A stretch of DNA of 64,000 nt from Tricholomella constricta. Lineage: Eukaryota; Basidiomycota; Agaricomycetes; Agaricales; Lyophyllaceae. The DNA lies in NCBI GenBank assembly GCA_013368375.1, contig JAACJP010000047.1:62001-126000 (forward strand). Reading direction: 5' to 3'. The notes beneath the pieces were generated by a model. The model did not search any database. It was not told the origin of the DNA and saw only the letters and a program-made list of their open reading frames with translations. Positions 22,632 to 34,736 of the stretch are shown piece by piece; within the stretch, counting starts at the first letter, position 1; each line of letters opens with the position of its first letter. The translations under genes and the position numbers were made by a program.

Positions 22632-24457
22632 ATGCCTTCCTTCCTGCGTCTCCTGACGCTCACCCTACTGGCCATAACAGCCCATGGTAAGCCCCCCCCC
22701 CCATCATCATCATCATGATCATCACGCGGACATCCATCCATCCATCCCCCCCATACTGACCTATCGCTCCTCCTCCTCACAAGCCGCAACAACCGGCATC
22801 ACCCCGCCCACCCAGCGCGGCGTCCCAGACTCCTTCGGCGCCCTCAACATCAACGTAAACGGCACCACGACCGACGCCGCCCTGATCGAGTCCACCATCC
22901 CGCTCATCGACCAAAAGGCCGGCGCCACCGACGACGCGCCCCCGAACCAGCCCGTCCCCGAGACAACCGTCACCGCCCTCGACGGCGAGGTCGTCGACAT
23001 CGACACCGGCGGCGTCTCCGTCAGCGTGGTCGCCGCGAACCGCGGCCTGCCCCCCCGCCCCGCTGCACCCAGGAGACGCACGCTGCAGGATTATGAGCAG
23101 GTGTTTGCGGGCACGGGAACGGGGCCCGATGACCGGGATGGCTCGATAGAGGGCACGGCGTACCTTACGTACACGGTCGTGTCCAACGCGACGTACGACG
23201 TCGACGCGTGTCTGAGCTTCTGCAGCCGCGTCGCCGGGTGTGGTGCGTTGCTCTCCCTTCCCGTTCTTCTTCCCCTTCCCCTTCCCCCCGAAGCGCCCCC
23301 ACTGACAGCTAACGCAGTGTTCGCAAACCTGTACTACGAATTCAACAACCCATTGCTCGACTTTGTCTTTTCTGAAAAGTCGAACCTCAAGTGCGCCGTG
23401 TACGGCGACGTGCACAGCGCGGAGGAGAAGACGAACCGGGGCGGGCAGCAGCAGATCCCGCCGCCCGCGGGCCTGACCTACATCCAGCAGAGCAGCGGGT
23501 GGTCGGCCAAGACCCTGACGGACCCCGATGCGCCGGACGGGTACGAGCTGGTGTTTGGGCCGACGGGCGGTGCGAACAACGCCCCTGGGGTGCGTCGCCT
23601 CTTTCCTATCCTATTGTGTATTGTGTATTGTGTGTGGGGGGGCTGATGGTTGGGCGAAAACAGTACATGGGCTTTGCCTTCATTGACAAGTACGATGTGA
23701 ACGCGTGCGCGGCGCTCTGCAACACGCGCGGCGCGGATCGCGAGGGCGGGGCGTGCCAGTACTTCAACATATGGCGCGCGCTCGTGGACGGCGTGCCCAC
23801 CACATACACCTGCAGCATGGTGAGCCCCCCTTCCCCTCCTTCCTTCCTCCTCCTTTTCCGTTCACTTTCCTGACCCCGGCCCGCAGTACTACCTCGTCGC
23901 CGACGAGTCCACCGCCGTCAACTACGGGCAGGGCACCCTCAAAGTGACCTACTCGCGCGGGTACCGCCGGCGCACGCTGCTCCTGGACGGGGGGTTCGAG
24001 GCGTACACCTGCGCGGACGGGGGGATCTTCTGCTTCGCCGGGTCCTCCTCCACCTGGTCCGGCATCTCGCCGCTCGGGGGGTCCCTGGACGCGTCCATCT
24101 TCCACTACGCGCCGTACGCGCGTATGGGGGATGGGGTGGGGCTGCTGGGGTCCGCGAGCGGGCTGGATGCGCTGCCGGGGACGCTGGCGGTGGTGGAGGC
24201 GCTGGGGACGGGGGGGGCGGATGTATACGGTGGGGTTCTTCCATGCGAGCGTGTATGCGGGGGAGGAGGCGGAGGCGGGGGCGTATGTGGAGGTGCTGTG
24301 GAATGGGGAGGTGGTGAGGACGATCAGGCCGGGGTATGAGCCGTGGACGTTTTATGAGTTGAGTGTGGTAGCGCATGGAGGGGATAGGTTGGCGTTTAGG
24401 GGAGGAAAGGCACCGGCGTGGTCGTTCATTGATGATGTGGCTGTTTATGCGCTGTGA
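22632..24457 (+). CDS. Secreted Cys-rich protein with PAN/Apple-like repeats, last exon frameshifted
   Basis: Five exons (22632-22686, 22784-23242, 23318-23589, 23664-23819, 23887-24457) with GT-AG introns in consistent phase. The start MPSFLRLLTLTLLAITA is a signal peptide. Two similar Cys-containing modules, YDVDACLSFCSRVAGC and YDVNACAALCNTRG, each followed by an aromatic-rich block and a further Cys, resemble PAN/Apple repeats. The C-terminal part (from SRGYRRRTLLLDGGFE to WSFIDDVAVYAL) looks like a beta-rich extracellular domain found in basidiomycete secreted proteins; I cannot name it. In the last exon the frame breaks at a G8 tract (24210-24217). Upstream the frame reads ALGTGG, and YTVGFFHASVYAGEE continues one frame over. 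A run of seven G would keep the frame. It is either a base-call error or a recent mutation. Confidence 0.68.
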
Positions 24458-25407
24458 GGGGGGTTGGATATAGAGAGGAGGGTCGGATGCGAATGTGTTT
24501 AAATTGTTTAAGTTGAGATATCTGCTGGTGCTTACAATAAAAGCTTTCCCTCGGCGACGTCGACACAGACCCTCGCTCTCTCAGGTGCGCCATCCATAGA
24601 CAAACACGACAAGATCACTCGTCGCTTCCGTGTAGGATTTCGAACTGTATTTGCCAATTATGGGAACCCAGTCCCAGCGGGCGACGATCCAGATCTCGGC
24701 GCCCGATATACAAGAAACACGTCATTCGTAATTTGCACGCCAATACCAAACGTTTCCGTCTTCGAATTCTCTGGGAACGGAAGGCGATACTACGCGTGGC
24801 CGTACTTGGGCTTTTTTTTTTGGCTGCCTGCCTGCCTGCCTCGTCCTCGTCGTTCGTCATTCATCGCGTTCTGTATTACTCACATCGCAGATCTAGTTGA
24901 ATGAGGCGGGGTGTACATCCTAACTTTTGCTTTTGTAAAAACGTCGGATCGGGTCACCGATACCGACCTCTTTGACGTGGCGAGTCTCATAGTACGCATA
25001 CGCATACGCATCGGCGGGGGACATTGAGCCGTCCCGTTCGCATGGAGTGTTTCCTCGGAGGAGACCCATTACTTACTTAGTACTACGGACGTTACATTTT
25101 TTTACTGCGCATTCGTCTCACCGGCGGCGGCCCGGGGAACCCAGGCTGGCAGCTGGCTCCCCCTCGCCTCAGCCCAATGCCCACCACCGCGCCTTCTCGC
25201 CCGAGGACTAAGACTAGGACTGGCATGGACCAAGGAATCAACGACGCACGGACACAACGAAAGGACCACTAGTCACAAGGACGACCAAGAACCCGAACGC
25301 GCCCCTCCCCCCCCCCCCTCCGCACCCCCGACAAGTTCTTGGAAAAAACGCCGTTCGGCCACCGTCGTATCGATATCGATATCGTGCCGTGTCCGAATCG
25401 TGCATCC

Positions 25408-25458
25408 ATCCACACCCACATCCACATCCACATCCACATCCACATCCACATCCACATC
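25408..25458. repeat. CATCCA hexanucleotide array
   Basis: About eight nearly perfect copies of the hexamer CATCCA/CACATC run without interruption. The translated minus frames give alternating Trp-Met or Val-Asp peptides, which are artefacts of the repeat. Confidence 0.9.
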
Positions 25459-25769
25459 TAACTTGTGGCTCATCTAAGGATTAAGTGACTGCATACCATG
25501 TCCGTTATTTGGTGACCTCACGCACGCGCGGCGTCGCTTGTCACCCTGGAGGAACCGTGGACGCGTCTGTGGGGGGGAGGGGAGGGGGGAGGGGGGCAAG
25601 CGCACCTATCACCTCGGCAGACCGATTCAGAGCCCTGATCAATCGCCTCGCATTCCGGAGCCTCCGGAGGGACGGCTCTCCCGACACGGATTGGATCACG
25701 CCTTTTCATTATGTGTTTATATTTCGTCCAAGACTGTGACTGTCGACTTGCGTTTTCTGAATCCTTTTC

Positions 25770-25990
25770 TCTAGCAATTTATATACATAGGCGATAATCG
25801 ATTAGCAATGGCCACGCTTTCGGGCGCATGGGCATGGGCATGGGCATGGGCATGCGGGTCTACATACATACATATACATACATACATAGGTGCCTTGTAT
25901 ACTTGGGTCCTCGCCGTTCGGAGAGTCCAGGTGCACCCCTCACCTGAGTTGCAGGCAATGTGTGTGCCCTGTCAACGTTCGCTCGCGCGA
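25770..25990 (+). repeat. Dispersed repeat, copy B
   Basis: Collinear with 12990-13165, sharing CTCTAGCAATTT, GCGATAA, AGCAATGGC, CTTTCGGG, GGGCATGCGGGT, TAGGTGCCTT and TTGCAGGCA-like words in the same order. It is longer because GGGCAT is repeated four times (about 25829-25853) and ACAT several times (about 25862-25888). Its position in intergenic DNA and its two copies in 13 kb suggest a decayed repetitive element. Confidence 0.6.
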
Positions 25991-26491
25991 GTAGCAAGTA
26001 CGTACACGTTAAGAGTAACAGTGAACCCAAAGTAAAGATCTAGCTATAGTAAATCAGGGGTCATTCTAGGACATAAGAGACGGGCTGGAGCAGTCCAGCA
26101 TTCATAATTAAATCGAAGCTTTAGCCAGTGAGACGTGCTTACTTCGGAAACTGGACGAACTTGAGCCAACGCCGCCGTGCGCGCACTCCTTTCACGATCT
26201 CAACCAGTGCAAGCATCCAGATCACCCTAGGAGGACTCGGACGCTCCGCCTTCCCCCAACCTTTGCATGCCCTCAAAGTGAAGAGACTCGGTGCCCAAAG
26301 GAAGGTCCAGGGTCCAGGGCCCAGGGTCCAAGGCCAGCCGATGTCATTTGAAGCATGCTTGCTAACCAGCCTTCGCCTGAAGCCTGAAACTGAACCATTC
26401 TTCCATCGAAAAAATAGAATAGATTACGCAACAGAAGGAAGGGCCCTGGACCCTGCACACCACACCACACTACATACATACCTACCTAGGC

Positions 26492-26585
26492 CTACACCTC
26501 CTGAGGCGGCCTGAAATGAACAACCGTCCGCGCTCCATAATCCGAATCCCCACCACCACCACCATAACCACCACCACCACCACCA

Positions 26586-26618
<33 letters not shown>

Positions 26619-29600
26619 CTGCCGCCTTTGATATACGTCGGTCCCAGACCTATACCATAAATATGGTACTGTTCGCCCACGATCTCTTTCGCAGCGACCA
26701 TGAGCCTGTCCAGGCGGGTCACGATCCCGTACGACGTCGACACGCCCACACAGAAGAATCTTCATTCAGTAATTTCAGTAAGTGAAAATAGAACGGTCAG
26801 ATCGTCTTTCAAGGTCGATGAGTGGTGCCTTACAGATATTGTTCGTTCTGCAACGTGTCCAGAGTAAGCGTCCTTGGGAGCCCATAGTCCTCCTCCGACT
26901 CTTTATGGATGATGTCCAGCCCGTGGTGTTGGATCATGAAGCGGTCAAGCAGCGGGCACGGCGAGATTTGCGGTAACGGGGAACCGTTGCGCAGGGCAGA
27001 GGATATCATGGCTGGAGCGTGACAAAGATGTTCGTCAGTCAAAGTCAAACTCGAGGAGAGGGGGGGAGAGGGGGGGGTGTGGAGACGTACTCATGACAGC
27101 GAGTATATCACCCTGAAAGTCGGTGTCCATGAATCGAGTCCGACGAAGAAGGGCACGAGCCCATGCTGGCTCCAGGTGCTTGAAAACGGACATCAAATGG
27201 GACAGGCCATAGGTGATTTGTCTGACCGTAATTATTTAGCAGTGAGCGGTGTGTAGGCAGCATTAACCAAAACAAAAAGAAACTCACAGTTGAATCTCGA
27301 GGAGGTTGTGATATCGTTCCGCTGGCCAAGGACCGCGAAGGGAGAGCTAAAAATATCGTGGCGCTGAGCATCTTCGATACGGCACGGGAAAAGAAAAACC
27401 TGACTACCTCGTACACAGCATTCGTCCGGACGACGACGCATCGGTTGAGCTTGCTCCTAACGGCGCCAAGGCTCGCAATAATCTCCGAAACGTCCTCCGC
27501 CCTCCGCATGTTCGCATACCCGACGATGGCGCAATAAATGGTGCCGATCTCATTGGACGTCGTGGCCAAAACCTTTCTATGATAATGCCGTATGGTGGTC
27601 GCGGGCGGGAGAAAAGACATCAAACTGTCCTGGGGTGCTTAGCTGTTTTTCCAGTGCAGATGTTTGTGGGATGGTGGTGGGCTTACAAGGCAGCGAATAC
27701 GCCGATCGTCACGAGAACGAAGCGCCTCTGTGAAGGGGGGGGGAAGGGGAAGAAAAAGACTTGGTGTGTTGCGGTGAACCCTCACAGATGAGCATGAGCT
27801 TACCCATGCAACAGAGAAACCAAACCCCGGAGAGCCGGGCGTCTTTTGATGGACATCTTGATAGGAGTATCCAATGACCTACGACACGTTATGGTCAATA
27901 GCTCGTCTCAAAACTTCACGAAGGCATACCAGCATACAAGTGACGCAGAACATGATGATGGTCATGGGGGGCCCCGGCCAATAAATCCGAGCGAAAAAGA
28001 AGAACGGGAAGCAAACAGCTCCGACGACTGCCAATCCGTATGCGTTACCTCTCCCCGAGCCGCAGGATATGTACCTAAGTAAGTAGATATGTACGTCAGA
28101 TGGGGTTTGACGTATGCGGTATACGGACTTACCACATCGCCATGCCTCCGACTCCGCCTAGGAAAGTACTCAATATCCGCGACAACAACCCATAAGTCGT
28201 ATCACCCTGGAACCGGGCGATGGTCAATTGACCTATGATCCTGCCCAAACGATGAGCGATGGCGTGTAGGAATGTACCAACGGGGAGGAACCTCACAGTG
28301 CCCAAACGAAACGGTTTTCTGACAAGGATTCAGATCAAATTAGAATACGTGCGTGAGGGGTCCATACCATACGCAAAAAAAGCGCTCGTCGTCAACAACG
28401 AAGGGAGCGCAAGCAACACTACCCCCCCCCAAAAAAGAAACCCCACAAAATCCATCAACGATCGTCGCGGAAAAAATGACTACGGCCAGACACCTACACG
28501 TCAGGATCCCAGCCTTGATAGCAAACAAGATATTGCCACCCGAAAGTCCCGTCACCGAATAATACAGCACGCCCATGACAGTCTCAAACACATTCCTTGG
28601 GGGCAGCGCGTCAGGATCGCGACGCTGCGGCATGCCCAAGTCGTCCATGACATTCGGCCCCACGCCTTGAATCTTATCTGTGGCAAAGAATCAATAAACC
28701 GCCCTCGCTGAACTGTTTGACAAAGGGGGGGGGGGGGGGGGGGGGGGGATGTGCGACGTACCGGGATCCTCGTCATCTCCATGTTCCCCGCTAACTGATA
28801 ACTGCCAGTCGTTCCACCTGATGAGCCTCTGAACGGGCGTCCAGAGCCTCAGAGTCCCGCGCTCTTTTTCAAGCCGTATCATCTCATCAAGCTACCAACA
28901 CCAACGCATTTAATGAAAAAATAATCTGGTCATGGCTTTAGAGGTCCGTACCATCTCAATGACGATCCCCGCGAACTGGATGAGGTGGTACTGGTACACA
29001 TACGCTTGGAACAGGTACCGGTGGGCCGGGAGCTCGTGTTCCCCCGAAAGATCGTTCTTCGAATCAAAGGCAAGGCGGTACGGGTCAACCACGCGGTGCC
29101 TACCCCCATCATCATCAGCCACGCATCAAGAGCGTTGCGTATGGGAACGGTCCAACGCACCTGTCTTCAGCACGGAACCGTTCAAGCACGGCAGCGAGCT
29201 CATCCCTGACTTTCTCATGTTCAAAAATCCGCCCCGCCCACTGTCGTTTCGTCTCTGCCGTGGCGAACAAGTACCTGATCCTCCCATCGCACACGCCCCC
29301 CATCCACCCCCGAAGCGTCACAAGCGCACCTCGGCATCCCTCAATCAAATCACAGCAGCTAACAAACCCAAAACGCAAAAGCGACACCATCAGAACTCCC
29401 TCCCACCGTGCAAGAAAAAAAAAAGGGACGCGGGGGGGGCGCACCTGGTACTAAGATTCCCAATCATCAGCGCCGTATACATCTCCGCGTCCGGATCATG
29501 CAACCGCGTCGCCTCCAGGTTCAAATACCGCTGCGACTCAAACACGCCCACCGCATTCTCGTAGCGCGGCGTGCGCGGGTGGAACGCGTAGTGCCGCAGC

Positions 29601-31251
29601 TTATGGTGCACATGGCGATGCAAGCTCACGTGCGAGGGCTGCCTTGAATGGGAGTGCGAGGGGGAGTGCAAGGACGGCGTCGGCGATGACGCCATCCTCG
29701 GCAACCTCCCGCGCGCAACAGCCGCAGCCGCATCGGGCACGACGCCCTGCCGGTCCGGCGAGTCCCCGCGGCGGGAGGGGGAGGGGGAGTGGACGCGGGA
29801 CTGGCTGCGGGAGAGGGTGGGTGTTCCTGGGACAGAGGGGGCGGGCGTGACCGGGAACCTCTGGCGCGTAGGGTCAATAAGCTGGAAATACACGCCCATG
29901 CCGTTGCCCCTGCCCGTGATGCGGCGCGCGAGGTCCTGGAAGGGGACAAAGTCGGCGGGGGCGTAGCGCGCGTAGGTGAGGTCGCTGGGGAGGAGGCGGG
30001 CGGCGGCGGCCAGGGGCGCCAGGGCGTGATCGGCCTGGCTTACGGTTTCGGCGATCTCGCTTGTGGTTAAGGCGAATTCGGGGGTGTGAGGGGAGGAGGC
30101 TAGGATGGTTTGGTGGAGCTCTAGGGCTTTGATGAGGGGGGAGAGGACGCCTTGGAGGCAGGTGGTGAAATGGGCGGACATGGTGGTTGGGTAGATGAAT
30201 ATGGATGTGACGAGGGCGAGGGCGGAGTGGAATACCAGGGGGAGCACGACGAGTTGACCGACCTTTTGCAGCCCGTCAGGAACGCTACCGAATGCCCCTG
30301 CACCGAGAAACGCACCTTGTAGTAAGGGAATGGAAAGAGAGCCGCAGTCGTGAGAGAGATATCTGCCAGAAAGTGGTATCAGACACTACGACGAGGGATT
30401 AACGTTTAATCACGCCCTCGACGCTTACCTAGACAGATACATGCAAAGAGGCAAGGGAACAGATAAGGCCCAGGACCCTGGTGCGCCCGGATGAAGAGGA
30501 ACGTCGAGCTTCCGAGGAAGATAAACACTGCTATGATGATAGTCGGCTGGAATCTACATGTGAGTCAGTGTCAAGAAGACGATGTGAAGAACCTCACCGC
30601 TGTCTCGAGGTATTGCCCACGAACGGCTTCAGCCAGAGTCGCAGACGGAACGCGGTGCGTGCGCGCTAGATCAGCCAATCTGATACCGAGACATGACCAT
30701 CTAAGGTTAGGTTGAGATTTTTTGTAATTTTCTGAACGAGTTTGTATGACTCACGCCCAACTGGTCGTCGTGAACAGCATGATAAGGAGCTCGCGTTCGA
30801 GGACCGAGACAAATGGATCACTTGGTGGGGAAAGTACGGAGGCTGGAAAGGTCGGCTGAGTATGGCGACATGTACAGGCTGATGCTGCGTACCAATGAGA
30901 ATGAGAAAGCTGGCCTAACAACAGATAAATAAGCACTGGGTGTATGGGATGAAAAACGATAGAAGATACCTGGCCGAAGAATAGCTGAACAGGAGGGATG
31001 ATGAACAGCACAAGCGCAATCCACGCCGCGACTGCAGATCGTATCACAGGCTTCAGCTTCGCGTAATCGCGGTTCGCAGGAATCCACTGCAAGAACGGCG
31101 GGACCTTGGAGCAGTCGCGTTCCTTCTTCTTCTTGCTGCCATCACCCGGATCTGGCTTTTCGTGCGGGACCTGCTCCTCCTCGAAGCCATTAGGATTGAC
31201 GCGGTCGCGTCGCCGGATGCCCAGTCTTGAAGAGAATCTTTCACCGCTCAT
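26492..31251 (-). CDS. Putative ER transporter, 6TM N-terminal/DUF2421 (ArAE-like) family
   Basis: A long minus-strand gene with many (roughly 15-20) introns. It begins MSGERFSSRLGIRRRD and has a cytosolic basic N-terminus, then IRSAVAAWIALVLFIIPPVQ (TM1) with VLSPPSDPFVSVLERELLIM, TTTSWAWSCLGIRLADL and ATLAEAVRGQYLETA, signatures of the fungal 6TM N-terminal domain. FQPTIIIAVFIFLGSS, a long soluble part with RYAPADFVPFQDLARRI, and a Ser/Arg/His-rich linker follow. The second membrane half includes LYYSVTGLSGGNILFAIKA, LSTFLGGVGGMAMWYISCG and FFFFARIYWPGPPMTIMMF. A DUF2421-like C-terminal domain ends NEQYLFFCVGVSTSYGIV and a glycine-rich tail. Relatives resemble aromatic-acid exporters; the substrate is unknown. 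Individual exon ends were not all fixed. Confidence 0.85.
26540..26632. repeat. CCA/CCG trinucleotide tract encoding poly-glycine
   Basis: A run of ACC then GCC/GCT triplets which, read on the minus strand in the last exon of the transporter gene, encodes about 25 glycines interrupted by a few Tyr and Asp residues (residues shortly before the stop at 26492). In-frame triplet length changes would alter only the glycine count. Confidence 0.9.
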
Positions 31252-31426
31252 GGAGGAACGGTCTGTGACATCACGAGACACGAGACACATATATAATCCG
31301 GGCCGGACCGCCGCCGACAAAATTAGTTTCTTTCTTGTGCTATCTGTGTCATAAAGTACTATGTATATATGTCCTTATTCAATGAGAAAGCTCTTACAAT
31401 GCGATACATAACAAATATGTTCAAGC

Positions 31427-32407
31427 CTAGAGCAATCCCACTGCAGGAGTCTGATCGTCAAGACTGATAGGTATGGCCATCTCCATGTCCGACGACATGG
31501 CGTATGCTTCGTATAGGTATATGATGCCAAAGAGGAGGAACAGTATTGACCCGCCAAATGTGACTGGTAACCGCAAAGGTCACAAGGCGTTTCGCGCGCG
31601 GAGCAGGAAGGGGCAAGGACATACCATGTTTTACAGATATTTTCGTGGAGACGTATCGTCCTCCAATGACCGCGAGCGCCGTGCAACATGAATGGCCAAT
31701 AACCGTCCCGAGCGCCACCAGGTAAACGTTCTGGGCTCACGCATGTGTAGTCAGAACGGGTGTGTGCGTGCTAAAAAAAAAAACCAAAATCCCCAACGCA
31801 CATGTGCAGCGCCCAGCGCGATCGTGGCAATCTGCGATCGGTCCCCCCACTCGCCGAGGAAGGTCAGGATGAAAGCCTGCACGAACACGGGGCCCAAGAA
31901 CAAGCTGCAGAAATTCCGCAGGCCCTCGCCGTACCCCACCGCCGCTTTCGTTTTCGATTTCGACGGCGCGGGACTGGCATGGCCCTCCTCCATGTCCTTC
32001 ATCGGAATCCCCTCATGCTCGCCCTCATGCACTGCATCGTCGTCCTCAATCTCCTCCTCCGCCTCCTTCATCTCCTCCTGTATCTTCTCATTCCCACCCT
32101 TCATCTGTCGCGCCTCCACCATCATCTTCGACCCAAACACCAAGAACAGGATGGCAGCCGCGACCTGTGTCCATTGCTTCGGTATGAGCGTCGGGAGGAG
32201 GTGGCCCATGGCGGCGGAGAGAATGGACATGACGATGAGCGAGGCGAGGGCGCCGAGGAAGACGACGAGCCGCGGATGCCGCATGGCGAGTATCGCGGCG
32301 ATGAGAAAGGTTTTGTCACCGATTTCGGAAAAGATGATCATGGCGAAGGACTGTAGGAGTGCCTGCACGCTGCCTTCGGGCTGAGCATCGTCGTGGATGG
32401 GCGGCAT
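31427..32407 (-). CDS. GDT1: GDT1/TMEM165 (UPF0016) family Mn2+/Ca2+ transporter
   Basis: Three exons (32407-31802, 31730-31625, 31563-31427) join in phase to 282 residues. The two diagnostic acidic motifs are present: SEIGDKTFLIAAILAMRH near residue 27 and GEWGDRSQIATIALGA near 185. Each sits in a hydrophobic three-helix half. Between them is a cytosolic acidic loop (EEMKEAEEEIEDDDAVHEGE) as in fungal Gdt1. The C-terminal half continues NVYLVALGTVIGHS, IGGRYVSTKISVKH and GGSILFLLFGIIYLYEA. The yeast protein acts in the Golgi membrane to supply Mn2+ for glycosylation and to handle Ca2+. The same cell function here is inferred from family. The gene is about 170 bp from the start of the transporter gene, on the same strand. 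Confidence 0.93.
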
Positions 32408-33299
32408 GTGTCGCCAGGGTTTTTCTCTATTTACTCAAAGGCCGACAATGAACAAGCCGACGCAACTTGGGGGGAATTGAGGATAAGCTTACAGGGTCAA
32501 ATAGGAATGTGTATTATAAGTAGCCGGAACGAAAAAGAGATGAAATGAGGGAGGAAGGAGTATATTTGGGGAAAGTTGCTGCCAAGCCGCGCCAACAAGT
32601 TCAATGTTTGGAATATTGAAGCCACGCTTCCAATCACATGACGTGCATTTCTCGCCGTTAAGAGGGCCAAACGTTTCCACGATATTTATCCAGCTGGGGC
32701 TTGGTTCGGAAACAGACGAAATGACATCGACGAGCAAGTAGGTATACGTCCAGATTACGCGTTGTCATCGTATATTTAAAATCGCCGAGAGCGCGGGCCA
32801 CGCAACTAACGCAAGGGAAAGCATTGAGAGGGAGGGGCCTCGTCGATGTTCAACGTTCAACGAGCGATTTCTGCCACCTGCTCCTTCAGTTTCGAGAGGA
32901 CCCGGATGGTTACTGCAATTGAATCATGGACGTCCGAAAGCTCAACGGAGTTTCTGCGGCAAGACTCGTCTTGACGTACGAACGCTGCGGGGGCTTATTT
33001 GCACCGGGCGTCGGCCGCCACTGTGAGGAGGAGCGTCGTGCTTGACTTGGCTCGATGTCGATGTCGATGTCGATGTCGCGTGGTTAACGGGGCCGCAATG
33101 AAATCCCTATCCCTATCAGTCCCGTACTTTCTTCACTCGTCTCAGGCGCGTATATTATCCCCGAACAGCAATCCTCTTCACCTCGACGGGCTGCCTCACA
33201 AGAGAACTTTTCAAAAAAAAAAAAAAGACTCGCAAGGGTTCATGACCATGACCAGCCCGCAAAACAAAATACAGAGAGACAGAGACAATCGACAATCCG
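32408..33299. other. Intergenic between GDT1 and LSM6
   Basis: No gene was recognised in 0.9 kb. It holds a CGATGT hexamer array at about 33056-33077 (five copies) and an A13 run at about 33214-33226. Open frames lack any domain. The 5' region of GDT1 is at the left and the 3' end of LSM6 at the right. Confidence 0.5.
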
Positions 33300-33784
33300 T
33301 CATAAAGCTTCCGCTGCCGATATGTACAACACTTTAAAACCAAAACATCCAAACCGTCAGACAACGCCCAATTCAACACGTAGGGGGGAGAGGGGGGGGG
33401 GGGGGGGGGAAGACGCACCATTATTTCCTCGGATGAACGCATCGCCATATCGATTCGTCACCACCCCATTGACATGCTCCTCCGTCTGCTCCAGCGCAAT
33501 GTTCATGTACCCATCCAGACACGACAGCAGACCTGTGCACAACAAAGGAAAAAAGGACAAATGGGCGTTGTTTCTTCAGCTTCCCACCAGCAACAGCGAC
33601 ATAGCAAGAAGGAACATATCGCACCTCGGTAATCAACGCCGGACGTGAGTCGGACAATGACGCGTTTTCCGACGACCCCTTTGAGAAAGTCCGTCGGTGA
33701 GCCGGTGTGGGTTTGGGGCGGCGGCGGCGGCGGGGGAGGAGGCGATTGGTCTTCAGCGGGAGGCGGGGGCGTCGAATCGGCCAT
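33300..33784 (-). CDS. LSM6: U6 snRNA-associated Sm-like protein LSm6
   Basis: Three exons (33784-33625, 33532-33419, 33331-33300) give 101 residues, all splice phases closing. The Sm fold is almost identical to eukaryotic LSm6: SPTDFLKGVVGKRVIVRL, SGVDYRGLLSCLDGYMNIAL, EQTEEHVNG, YGDAFIRGNNVLYIS. LSm6 is one of seven subunits of the LSm1-7 (cytoplasmic mRNA decay) and LSm2-8 (nuclear U6 snRNP) rings. The N-terminus carries an unusual Pro-rich extension (nine consecutive Pro) before the Sm domain, about 20 residues longer than in animals. An in-frame upstream start is not excluded. The first intron holds poly-A, and the second a G-tract (33382-33409). Confidence 0.95.
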
Positions 33785-33999
33785 CGTCGATGCAGACGGA
33801 GAGGTTTTCGATCGGGTTGTTTGGCTTTGTTGCACATCGCCTTCAAGCTGTGATGCCACAAAAATAAACTCCCGCCAGCTCCCCGCCAGAGCGAAATCGA
33901 AACCAGCTCTCGGCAGAATTTTACAGCACGGCTGAAATGTCTTCAATTTTCCGTGCATTGAGAAGACAAAGTAGGACGGCGGAATGCGTTTCACTCCAT

Positions 34000-34155
34000 A
34001 GAACGCTCAGAAGCGGCTTGCATATAAGCAGGGAACAACAGGACGGGATAGCCTCAGCGATATCTTTCGAGCTACCGTTTCGGTACGCCCGAGGCAGAAC
34101 ACCTTTTATCAGATCATTCATTTTTACAACTGCGAGATGGATCATATTTTTCCTT
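34000..34155 (-). repeat. Left arm of diverged inverted repeat
   Basis: The reverse complement of this segment aligns with 35352-35500. Shared words include TGTAAAAATGA/TGTAAAGATGA, CGGGCGTAC, GAAACGGT and ATCCCGTCCT.TTGTTCCCT. Small gaps separate the matches; identity is roughly 70-75%. Frames on matched strands keep related peptides (IPSCCSLLI / IPSFCSLLI), so the parent may have been coding. No family was recognised. Confidence 0.6.
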
Positions 34156-34217
34156 GTTTCGCTGAAACTTAGATCCAAAATTCTGGACTTCCGCAACCCT
34201 GATTTGGCTCGTGGTTG

Positions 34218-34736
34218 TGTTTGAATGCATTGCACTAAGCCGCGCGCAGGTTGTTCGTCGAGTTGCTTGAAGATCTCCGAATGCATGTTCAAGGTGTATC
34301 TCCGACGTCTCAATTGCGGTGCCTCAGGCAGAACCCTCCGAAACGCGATGGACATGCTCCACCGCTACTGGCTCATCTGGCTTCATTCACATTCGCCTTC
34401 ACACGCGACAAACGCAACAGTATAGAAGCCGCCGCGTTCACCAAGCTTGTTTATACCTGGGCCAAGGATCGTCGTCGCTGTCGCCCTCTCGAATCCCTTT
34501 CGCTCTGTGTCTGGAATCGGCGATTCTGGCATAAGAAAGACAACGTTGCCGCACATCGAGCGTTAGAGGGCATGCAAGATAAAATATGCGCTGCGATCGT
34601 ACAAGCCCAATCATCCCGGCCTATGATCGATGTGGATATATGTACTGATCTCCTTCCCCGAGGTTGCTTCGCGTACTGGAACAGTCTGGCGTCAATTCTG
34701 ATACTCGGCAGTTACGAACCTTGTAAAACGTTTTAA
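34218..34736 (+). pseudogene. Truncated F-box paralogue (3' part only)
   Basis: Encodes only the C-terminal end of the F-box protein found complete at 43237-45257: LLAHLASFTFAFTRDK, FTKLVYTWAKDRRRCRPLE, VQAQSSRPMIDVDI. The F-box itself is absent. The match to the 38-kb copy continues about 90 bp past the stop (34737-34830 against 40500-40590), so the fragment derives from a DNA-level duplication rather than a retrocopy. It lies between the two arms of an inverted repeat. Confidence 0.8.

Larger units (their letters stand above)
24458..26491. other. Intergenic, repeat-bearing
   Basis: No gene was identified. The region contains a CCTG tetranucleotide run at about 24827-24840, ACGCAT units near 25000, ATCGAT words near 25370, a CATCCA hexamer array at about 25408-25458, G-rich DNA at 25568-25600 and a dispersed repeat copy at 25770-25990. 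Frames across the hexamer array give only repetitive peptides. Confidence 0.5.

Noticed and set aside
25269..25473. Minus frames giving repeated Trp-Met or Val-Asp peptides
   Set aside because: Produced by the CATCCA hexamer array, not a gene or a repeat protein.
28728..28748. G21 run as a possible regulatory G-quadruplex
   Set aside because: It lies in an intron of the transporter gene. Similar G/C tracts occur in other introns here (17857-17870, 33382-33409), so it looks like a general intron habit rather than a specific element.
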